Below, piece by piece: positions 30,708 through 36,995 of a DNA stretch of 36,995 bases. The notes under the pieces were generated by a model, which saw only the letters and a program-made list of their open reading frames with translations, ran no database searches and was not told the origin of the DNA. The position numbers were made by a program, and so were the translations under genes. This stretch comes from an uncultured Lactobacillus sp. (lineage in GTDB: Bacteria; Bacillota; Bacilli; Lactobacillales; Lactobacillaceae), in the NCBI GenBank assembly GCA_910589675.1, contig CAJUTO010000016.1, positions 1-36,995 of the forward strand, given 5' to 3'. Numbering within the stretch: position 1 is the stretch's first letter; each line of letters opens with the position of its first letter.

Positions 30708-32201
30708 TTAATTTACACCAGCCATTAAACTGTGAATTTTCTTACTAAAGAAGAACATCACAATCCCGACGAATACACTTACAACCCCAATTGCCAAGAA
30801 ATATGGGACTTCAGTTGCACTTGAGTAGTACTTAACGATCTGTGAGTTAACAGCTTGTCCCGTAGCATCAGCCAAGAACCACATACTCATCATTTGTGAC
30901 TTGAATGCCTTTGGTGCAAGCTTAGTAGTTACTGAAAGTCCGATTGGTGAAATTAACATTTCGGCAATTTCAACAATAAACCATGAACCTACTAGCCAGA
31001 ATGGACTTACACGGCCACTAGTTCCGTACAAAGTACCAGGAAGAGCCATCCAAACATAAGATAATCCTGCAAAGACCAACCCAGCTGCAAACTTACTTGG
31101 TGCACTTGGTTGATTCTTCCAGTTTTCCCAAAGCCATACAAAGAATGGTGTCAAAATCATAATGAAGACTGGGTTTAAAGTCTGGAAGTTAGCAGCAGCA
31201 AAGTGCCAACCACCAATGTGAAGGACCGTTCTTTGTTCTGCAAAAAGTGCCAAAACAACAGAACCTGATTCTTCTATTCCCCAGAAAATAGCTGCCGCAA
31301 TGAACAAAGGAATGTAAGCCCAAACGCGAGAACGTTCAACCTTGCTTACCTTTGGACTGCGAAGCATTAAAACGAAGTAGTAAACAGGAATCGCAATTGC
31401 CAAAATAGTGATTAAAGTAATGATATTGTCAATATTCAATTGACCAACCATGGCCATAATAGCAATCACAATCACTAATGCCAAGACGCCCAGGCCTACA
31501 CGGCCCATAATTTTATTTAAATCTTTCTTCTTGATTGGATCAGTTGGTTCTAGACCCGTTTGAGGTAAATACTTCTTACCACCATAGTAATATTGAAGAA
31601 GTCCAAGGAACATACCTACAGCAGCCAAAGAAAATCCTGCATGGAAATTAAAATGGTCACCAAATAAATGAAGTCCAAAACCTTCACTAGCCCATGGAAC
31701 TGCCCATGGTGCAATAGCGGAACCTAAATTGATACCAAAAACAAACATACTGAACCCAGCATCTCGTCTACGGTCATCTTCTGAATAAAGACCACCAACC
31801 ATATCAGAAACGTTAGGCTTCAATAAACCTGTACCGGCTACAATTAAAGCAATAGAAACATATAATGCTCCAATTCCCATTGGAAGTGCCAAAACAATAT
31901 GTCCTAACATAATTAAGACACCACCAATAAACACAGTTCGTCTAGGCCCCCATACTCTATCTGAGAGCCATCCACCAGCTACACTGGATAAATATACCAA
32001 TGAACCATAAATGGACATCACAGACGCTGCTGTAGTCTGGTCCATGCCAAGTCCGCCCTTAGTTACCGCATAGTACATGTAGAAGAGCAGGATTGCTCGC
32101 ATACCGTAGTAACTAAATCTTTCCCACATTTCAGTGAAGAATAATGTAGAAAGTCCTCTCGGCTGACCAAAGAAAGCCGTATCCATATTTTTTTCACTCA
32201 T
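30708..32201 (-). CDS. dtpT: POT-family di-/tripeptide:H+ symporter DtpT
   Basis: The 497-residue transporter has about 14 membrane segments and the POT-family motif [24 protein letters not shown] (ExxERFxYYG) in helix 1. It also has [16 protein letters not shown] between helices 2 and 3 and [17 protein letters not shown], a PTR2 signature segment. It imports di- and tripeptides with protons, feeding PepD- and PepN-type peptidases. The start MSEKN is at 32201, with a stretch of six G about 11 bases upstream. A good promoter is seen at 32251-32278. It is divided from pepN by a strong terminator, so expression is independent. Confidence 0.93.
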   Translation of the reverse strand: MSEKNMDTAFFGQPRGLSTLFFTEMWERFSYYGMRAILLFYMYYAVTKGGLGMDQTTAASVMSIYGSLVYLSSVAGGWLSDRVWGPRRTVFIGGVLIMLGHIVLALPMGIGALYVSIALIVAGTGLLKPNVSDMVGGLYSEDDRRRDAGFSMFVFGINLGSAIAPWAVPWASEGFGLHLFGDHFNFHAGFSLAAVGMFLGLLQYYYGGKKYLPQTGLEPTDPIKKKDLNKIMGRVGLGVLALVIVIAIMAMVGQLNIDNIITLITILAIAIPVYYFVLMLRSPKVSKVERSRVWAYIPLFIAAAIFWGIEESGSVVLALFAEQRTVLHIGGWHFAAANFQTLNPVFIMILTPFFVWLWENWKNQPSAPSKFAAGLVFAGLSYVWMALPGTLYGTSGRVSPFWLVGSWFIVEIAEMLISPIGLSVTTKLAPKAFKSQMMSMWFLADATGQAVNSQIVKYYSSATEVPYFLAIGVVSVFVGIVMFFFSKKIHSLMAGVN

Positions 32202-32250
32202 TAAACAAAAAACCCCCCTAATTAGGTATTCTCTGAGTTTAAAGGTTAAT

Positions 32251-32278
32251 TTTATACTAAAAGTTTGTTTTTAGTCAA
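32251..32278 (-). promoter_or_regulatory. Promoter for dtpT
   Basis: On the minus strand TTGACT (32273-32278) and TATAAA (32251-32256) are separated by 16 bases. A CCTAATTAGG palindrome lies in the leader, next to the ribosome-binding site. Confidence 0.6.
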
Positions 32279-32297
32279 GATAAGGTATTTTTATATA

Positions 32298-32331
32298 GAA
32301 AAAAGCATTGGATAATTTTCCAATGCTTTTT
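32298..32331 (-). terminator. Terminator behind pepN
   Basis: AAAAAGCATTGGA and TCCAATGCTTTTT form a perfect 13-base stem with a seven-base loop; T-runs on both strands make it usable in both directions. Confidence 0.9.
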
Positions 32332-32346
32332 AATATTTATTCAAAT

Positions 32347-34878
32347 TTAGCCAATTGCAACCTTGATTGCGCCATTAACAGCGTCCTTTTCTCTTGCAAT
32401 CATGTCTACCTTAGATTCAATCACCTTAGTGTCCATCTTGATTTCACGAGTAAGACCTGGAGTGTTGATTTTTGGAGTGAAGAAAGCCTTAAATTCCTTA
32501 AGTCTTTCTGGGGTGTGGAAGATTGCTGCAGTGACAGTGATAAATGTCGCAAATTCCATATCACCGCCGACAGTCTTTTCAAGCCAGCTCCAATCTTCTC
32601 TAATCCAGTCCCAAGCAGCTTGTTGACCATGACTGTTAGCAAGCACACCACGGTACCAACCACGAAGGTCTTGAGGCTTAATTACATCCGCATCTTCAAA
32701 GTAGCTAACAATCTTGTGAATTTCAGCAATATCAATGGTTGAAGTTGCAGCCGCACGAATATCAGCCTTGTAAGAAGCATCGTTGGTCTTCTTGTATTCA
32801 CTGATAAGCTTAGCCATCAAGTTGTGACTACCGAAGTTCTTTACTTCACTGATTAAAACGTATGGACGTACATCCGCGTTAAGAGCTTCTAAGTTATCAC
32901 TATTTTCTTCATATAACTTATGGGCAGTCTTAATTGATTCTGCGTTACCAGCATAAATGCTTGCACTTAATTCATATGGACGAATTTGAGCATCTTCATC
33001 ACTTTCGCCCTTCTTAGGAATCCAACCTAAGCGTTCAACTTGCTTAACGGAAAGATCATTATAGAATTGCTTCAAGTTTTCTTCATCAGCTGAACCAGGC
33101 TTTACAAATTGACGAAGCTTAGCTGCAGTAGTGTACAAAGCGTTGATTACCAAGCTAGATTTAGAATCAGCAAATTTAACTAAAAGTGGTACCAAGTCAG
33201 CATATGAAACAACATTGCCTTCTGCAAGTAAACGCAAGTCTTGCAATAATTGAAGTTTAGCAATTGGATCAAGATTGTCTGCATCAGCCAAAATGTCGTC
33301 AAGTAAAGTCTTATCGTAGTTAACGATAAAGTGTGAGTTATTACCAACATTAATTCTAAGTGGATGACCTGCTTCTTCGCGGAGCTTCTTGTAGTCGCCT
33401 AAGTCAATTTCTTTTTCAGACATAATAGTTGGTGCATCAAAGTTGGCATTCAATGGAATTTGCCAAGTTCTTCCCTTATCTTTACCATCACCGATAAAGA
33501 ATTGCTTTTGACTTAAAATAAGGTGACCCTCATTATTAATCTTAGCAGTTACAACTGGATAACCTGGTTGTTCAAGCCATGAGTGCATGATTTCACCAAT
33601 ATTTAAATCAGTTGCAGTTGAAAGAGCACTCCATAAATCATCACCAGTTGCATTACCAAACTTGTGGTGGTCAAAGTAGTACTTAAGGCCTTTTCTAAGT
33701 GCTTCATCGCCCAAGAGTGAACGAACCATCACCAGCATTCTTGAACCCTTAGCATAAACAATAGCTGAGTCAAACAAAGCGTCAATTTCAGCTGGATCAT
33801 TAACTTGAACGTGAACTGATTGAACTCCATCAGTAGCATCTCTTTGAAGAGCTGCAGGAGCTTCACTAGTTTGGAACATTTCCCAAATGTGCCAGTCTGG
33901 TTCTAAGTTATCAACTGACAAGTATTCCATCATGTTGGCAAAACTTTCGTTAAGCCATAAATTGTCCCACCACTTCATAGTTACCAAGTCACCGAACCAT
34001 TGGTGAGCAAGTTCGTGAGTAATAACTGTAGCAACTAATTTCTTCATTTCAAGTGAAGTGTTGTCTGGGTCTAAAAGCAAGTATGCTTCACGGTAAGTGA
34101 TCAGTCCCCAGTTTTCCATGGCACCAGCACTGAAGTCTGGAAGAGCCAATTGCCATGAGTGTGGCAATGGATATGGAGTTTCGTAGAATTTTTCATAAAA
34201 GTCAATTGCACGCGTAGCAATGTCTAAAGCAAAGTCGAGTTCCTTTGGCTTGTGAGCCTTAGTAGCAAAGACACCGACCTTGATGCCGCCTTTAGTTTCA
34301 GTGATCTTAGATTGAAGTTCACCAAAGGCAAAGGCAACAAGGTAAGTTGACATACGTACAGTTTCTTCAAAGTGGTGAACGCCATTTTCTATGCTGGTTT
34401 CTGGCATGTTACCAAGAGCGATTTCACCTGGTTTTTCATCCCACTTAAGGGACAAGGTAAAGGTAGCCTTAGCTTCAGGTTCATCCACACATGGGAAAGC
34501 TTGACGAGCAAAAGTAGTTTCAAATTGAGTACCAATAATTTGTTTCTTTTCGCCGTTAAGTTCGTAATATGAAGGATAAATACCCATCATGGAATCAGTT
34601 AAAGGTGCACTGTAATCAATTGCGATTGTTGTTTCACCAGTTCTGCCCAAATCGATCTTAATTGCTTCGTCTTTATCATCTACTGTGAAGTCTACATCCT
34701 TGCCATCGGCACGAACTGCAGAAATCTTCATGTACTTTTGATTGATGAAAATTATGTCATCTTGTGCTTCACCAGTAATGGTTGAAGTCCCACTGATTGT
34801 TTTATCTGCCCGGTTGACATCAATGAAAAGATCATAATGTTCTGGGTGGAAAGTTTCGTAAAAACGTTTTACTGCCAT
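32347..34878 (-). CDS. pepN: Lysyl aminopeptidase PepN (M1 family)
   Basis: The 843-residue cytoplasmic zinc aminopeptidase is full length for lactobacillar PepN. GAMENWG (252-258) is the substrate-binding motif. HELAH (288-292) and Glu311 in NESF complete the HExxH-x18-E zinc site. Tyr of the catalytic pocket lies further along in the M1 domain, and the C-terminal ~300 residues form the helical ERAP-like domain. It releases N-terminal residues, preferring Lys, Arg and Leu, from imported peptides. ATG at 34878 has an AGGAGG ribosome-binding site. It is monocistronic with its own terminator. Confidence 0.96.
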   Translation of the reverse strand: MAVKRFYETFHPEHYDLFIDVNRADKTISGTSTITGEAQDDIIFINQKYMKISAVRADGKDVDFTVDDKDEAIKIDLGRTGETTIAIDYSAPLTDSMMGIYPSYYELNGEKKQIIGTQFETTFARQAFPCVDEPEAKATFTLSLKWDEKPGEIALGNMPETSIENGVHHFEETVRMSTYLVAFAFGELQSKITETKGGIKVGVFATKAHKPKELDFALDIATRAIDFYEKFYETPYPLPHSWQLALPDFSAGAMENWGLITYREAYLLLDPDNTSLEMKKLVATVITHELAHQWFGDLVTMKWWDNLWLNESFANMMEYLSVDNLEPDWHIWEMFQTSEAPAALQRDATDGVQSVHVQVNDPAEIDALFDSAIVYAKGSRMLVMVRSLLGDEALRKGLKYYFDHHKFGNATGDDLWSALSTATDLNIGEIMHSWLEQPGYPVVTAKINNEGHLILSQKQFFIGDGKDKGRTWQIPLNANFDAPTIMSEKEIDLGDYKKLREEAGHPLRINVGNNSHFIVNYDKTLLDDILADADNLDPIAKLQLLQDLRLLAEGNVVSYADLVPLLVKFADSKSSLVINALYTTAAKLRQFVKPGSADEENLKQFYNDLSVKQVERLGWIPKKGESDEDAQIRPYELSASIYAGNAESIKTAHKLYEENSDNLEALNADVRPYVLISEVKNFGSHNLMAKLISEYKKTNDASYKADIRAAATSTIDIAEIHKIVSYFEDADVIKPQDLRGWYRGVLANSHGQQAAWDWIREDWSWLEKTVGGDMEFATFITVTAAIFHTPERLKEFKAFFTPKINTPGLTREIKMDTKVIESKVDMIAREKDAVNGAIKVAIG

Positions 34879-34996
34879 TAAAATACCTCCTATTTATACG
34901 GAACTAATTTATTCAATTTTATCAAAAAAGGGGAAGTGTTACATTAAAAAGGCGATTTTTGAGGGATTGTAAGAGTTGCGTGGTCGTTTTGTAACA

Positions 34997-35025
34997 TTGC
35001 TGTCATATTTGACCTGTACTATAAA
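34997..35025 (+). promoter_or_regulatory. Promoter for the Apf-like gene
   Basis: TTGCTG (34997-35002) and TATAAA (35020-35025) are separated by 17 bases. The predicted leader of about 45 bases before the ATG is AT-rich. The rest of the 34879-35074 gap holds the pepN ribosome-binding site and nothing else I recognise. Confidence 0.5.
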
Positions 35026-35074
35026 AGCATAGTCATTAAGAATTAATTAAGTTTATAGGGAATGAATAAATTAC

Positions 35075-35434
35075 ATGAAAAACGTTAAATCTACTTTAGT
35101 AAAATTATTTGCAGCTTTAGCACTTGTCTTAGCAACTGTTGTTACAGTTCAAGCTTTCAATGCTAACACTTCAACTTCTCAAACAGCTCAAGCTGCCATC
35201 AAGCTATCAAAGAAGGAAAAGGCTGCTAAGCACTGGATCGCAATGCGTGAATCTAGCGGTAGCTACACTGCTAGAAATGGTGTTTGTTACGGTAGATATC
35301 AATTAAACATCTCCTATCTCAATGGAGATTTATCAAAGAAGAATCAAGAAAGAACCGCTGATCGATATGTTTATAAGCGTTATGGTTCATGGGTAAATGC
35401 TAAAGTCTTTTGGCAAAGAAATCACTGGTATTAA
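35075..35434 (+). CDS. Small aggregation-promoting-factor (Apf)-like secreted protein
   Basis: The 119-residue precursor has a basic N-terminus, a hydrophobic core (about 9-26) and likely cleavage near QTAQAA (about 36-41), leaving a mature chain of about 78 residues. That chain is the Apf C-terminal domain: AKHWIAMRESSGSYTARNG, GRYQLNISYLNGDLSKKNQERTADRYV, RYGSWVNAKVFW and the final WQRNHWY. The RES glutamate is in the position of a lysozyme-like catalytic residue. Known Apf proteins of this group are usually about 200-300 residues, with an extra N-terminal region (some with LysM), which is missing here. It is likely secreted and cell-wall-bound or -acting. Confidence 0.85.
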   Translation: MKNVKSTLVKLFAALALVLATVVTVQAFNANTSTSQTAQAAIKLSKKEKAAKHWIAMRESSGSYTARNGVCYGRYQLNISYLNGDLSKKNQERTADRYVYKRYGSWVNAKVFWQRNHWY

Positions 35435-35454
35435 TGCATTATTTATTCCCATTT

Positions 35455-35490
35455 AAAAAACAGTCTAGTCAAATTGACTAGGCTGTTTTT
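35455..35490 (+). terminator. Bidirectional terminator after the Apf-like gene
   Basis: AAAAACAGTCTAGTC pairs with GACTAGGCTGTTTTT (one G-T pair), loop of five bases. It also closes the convergent membrane protein gene. Confidence 0.88.
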
Positions 35491-35492
35491 CT

Positions 35493-36473
35493 TTATTCAA
35501 AATTATCTTTTTTAATGAAGCGATATGTCGCAATAACTAAAACGATCAAACTACATGCAATCGCTACATAGGCCATTGGTCCCACTGTAATGGCACTATT
35601 TGCCGCTTGAGCATCCATCTGATTTTCAACGGCATACCCAACAATCCATCGACGCATGACTATCGGCGTCAAAATGAAACTGATTGTAGAAATAATGGCT
35701 GCTACCAAACTAGCATTGCGTGAATAGGGCTCTTTGAAAAATTGAGCCAATACACAAAAGGCTGGCGCAATCATTAATAGTAAAACCCACATCACGATCC
35801 ATCTACCTGATGGCGAATTCATCATTTGCGCACTATTTGTCGCATAGCGATATGAACTCCAAAGTTGTCCTCCACTAAAAGTATTCAACAGGTTCAAAAA
35901 ATAGGTCCCTTGTTGACCATAACTTCCTCCTCGATTAGAAAGAATATTAGTAATCACATTAAAACTATCTGTTGAGCCAGCAGAAGAAAAGTTTACAGAA
36001 ACAACTTGTTTCATATAGGTAGCTAAAAACATCAAAATTGAACATCCAAACTGAATAGCCCTAAGCATGCTCAATTTTCGAGAAGCTTTCATCTTAAATT
36101 CTAAACTCAAGACTTGATTAGGATGATGACTGTGCCCGATCACAAAGATCCCAATTCCAACGATGGCCATTAAAATTAAAAGTCCCCACCAGAGTTTAGC
36201 CATAATCAAAAAGATCGCAACTACGATTACAGCAACTGAAATATAGGGCCGATCCGCAAAGATATTCCAAAAGTTCAGCTTTAAATGTTGCTCATTTGCT
36301 CGAGTAGCGGAACTGGTATCAATAGAAATATTGTTGGTCCTTAGTTTTCTTGATTCTCGAAACTGATTAATATTTTTAGATTTTGCATTTTCATATTTAG
36401 TTTTTGATTGCATCGCACTTTGAGAGTTATTGTTATGCTTCATGCGATACTCGCGTCGTGACATATGTGCCAT
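35493..36473 (-). CDS. Membrane protein of unknown function
   Basis: The 326-residue protein has a basic, polar N-terminus of about 70 residues (MAHMSRREYRMKHNNNSQS...), then about six hydrophobic segments, near 75-95, 97-112, 140-155, 225-245, 252-275 and 297-315. A long outside or inside loop (160-222) is rich in Ser, Gly and Asn (NFSSAGSTDSFNVITNILSNRGGSYGQQ). I do not recognise a family. I use ATG at 36473 with AAGGGAG eight bases upstream; a GTG at 36482 is too close to the ribosome-binding site. It is convergent with the Apf-like gene and divergent from the broken MFS gene. Confidence 0.75.
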   Translation of the reverse strand: MAHMSRREYRMKHNNNSQSAMQSKTKYENAKSKNINQFRESRKLRTNNISIDTSSATRANEQHLKLNFWNIFADRPYISVAVIVVAIFLIMAKLWWGLLILMAIVGIGIFVIGHSHHPNQVLSLEFKMKASRKLSMLRAIQFGCSILMFLATYMKQVVSVNFSSAGSTDSFNVITNILSNRGGSYGQQGTYFLNLLNTFSGGQLWSSYRYATNSAQMMNSPSGRWIVMWVLLLMIAPAFCVLAQFFKEPYSRNASLVAAIISTISFILTPIVMRRWIVGYAVENQMDAQAANSAITVGPMAYVAIACSLIVLVIATYRFIKKDNFE

Positions 36474-36569
36474 GTGACACACTCCCTTCTTGCTTTACTA
36501 TCCTACCATGTTTTGAAATAATCTTGTGCACTTTCTCACTTTTCTTGAAAAATTTTTAGAAATTCTGTG

Positions 36570-36578
36570 TGCTACAAT
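36570..36578 (+). promoter_or_regulatory. Extended -10 for the MFS gene
   Basis: TGCTACAAT is a TGnTACAAT extended -10, about 40 bases before the TTG start. No -35 at the right spacing is seen. Confidence 0.45.
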
Positions 36579-36618
36579 AGGATTCAAACATTGATTTCAA
36601 TTTAAAGGAAATGATTTT

Positions 36619-36948
36619 TTGCAAAAGGATAAAACAAATTTACCAAAAGGTTGGCACAAAGCATTCTACACACTTTGGTTAGGCTGTTTTATTACTGGAA
36701 TGGGATATTCGATGACGATGCCATTTATTTCATTGTTTATCTCAGATTTAGGAAATTATAGCAAACTGCAAATCAACCTTTACTCAGGATTGGCATTCGC
36801 GATGACTTTTATTGCCCAGGCAATAGTTTCACCATATTGGGGAAATTTAGCCGATAGAAAAGGCCGCAAGTTGATGTGTATGCGAGCTTCCGGTGTTATG
36901 GCACTAACAATTACTTTGACTGGACTAGCACCAAATGCCATTTATTGA
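36619..36948 (+). pseudogene. MFS drug-efflux transporter, N-terminal fragment cut by an IS element
   Basis: From TTG at 36619 (AAAGGAAATG ribosome-binding site) 109 codons remain, covering about three membrane segments. Motif A is present between helices 2 and 3: GNLADRKGRKLM. The start (GWHKAFYTLWLGCFITGMGYSMTMPFISLFI) resembles PmrA/multidrug MFS proteins, normally about 400 residues with 12 spans. The reading frame ends at TGA (36946-36948), at the point where the IS left end begins, so some three quarters of the protein is lost or displaced beyond the element. The rest of the gene should lie on the far side of the IS. Confidence 0.82.
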
Positions 36949-36995
36949 ATAAATTACCGTTGAAAACACGGGATTTTAATCCCGTGATGAAAACG
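36946..36995 (+). mobile_element. Second IS200/IS605-type copy, left end only
   Basis: From the TGA at 36946 on, the sequence repeats the left-edge element end in the opposite orientation. It includes AAATTACCGTTGAAAAC and the hairpin with arms CACGGGATT and AATCCCGTG (36967-36986). It differs from the first copy by one base beside the stem and two just after TTTATTGA. Only about 50 bases are in the window, so tnpB is not reached. Confidence 0.82.

Noticed and set aside
32308-32742. Plus-strand reading frame opposite the pepN end
   Set aside because: It is the antisense shadow of a highly conserved gene and begins inside the pepN terminator.
1-36995. CRISPR arrays, tRNA or rRNA genes, prophage genes
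   Set aside because: No regularly spaced repeats, cloverleaf-like sequences, rRNA segments or phage proteins were seen on either strand.

Overview
The window is AT-rich, low-GC Firmicute chromosome. Gene content points to a Lactobacillus of the L. acidophilus / L. helveticus / L. crispatus group: an Apf-type secreted protein, PepN, PepD, a DtpT-type peptide transporter, a cinnamoyl esterase very like the L. johnsonii enzyme, a DUF1129 protein beside ychF, and a lysine-type MurE next to an aspartate racemase. The species is inferred from protein resemblance only. I saw no tRNA, rRNA, CRISPR array or prophage.

Both edges lie inside copies of one IS200/IS605-type element. Left: minus-strand start of a tnpB gene plus its hairpin end (1-259). 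Right: the first ~50 bases of a second copy on the plus strand (36946-36995), which cuts an MFS transporter gene after about 109 codons. Both copies follow the same octamer, TTTATTGA.

From left to right, mostly on the minus strand: murE-racD (lysine-type peptidoglycan); a VanRS-like two-component system; a small membrane protein and a heterodimeric ABC exporter with one degenerate ATP site; then the chromosome-segregation block rsmG-noc-parA-parB-DUF951-ychF-DUF1129. Divergent from rsmG, on the plus strand, are cvpA and an ExoIII-like gene whose key active-site residues are changed. Next come a redox block (two tandem FMN reductases, a tyrosine phosphatase and ApbE, behind a TetR gene), dipeptidase PepD, and a TetR-permease-ATPase operon in the order of lactococcal hrtRBA with two TGACA-N3-TGTCA operators. 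After that: a histidine phosphatase, a cinnamoyl esterase, YaaA, an unknown plus-strand gene, a DUF4931 protein, an L,D-transpeptidase, a 50-codon membrane peptide gene, a CPBP protease, DtpT, PepN, a minimal Apf protein and an unknown membrane protein.

Most transcription units are separated by clear stem-loop terminators, which also help decide several start codons. The most notable signals are the degenerate ExoIII paralogue, the hrt-type operator pair over a strong promoter, the parS-like half-sites between rsmG and cvpA, the flavin/phosphatase cluster, and the paired IS ends. No gap over 300 bases lacks an explained feature.
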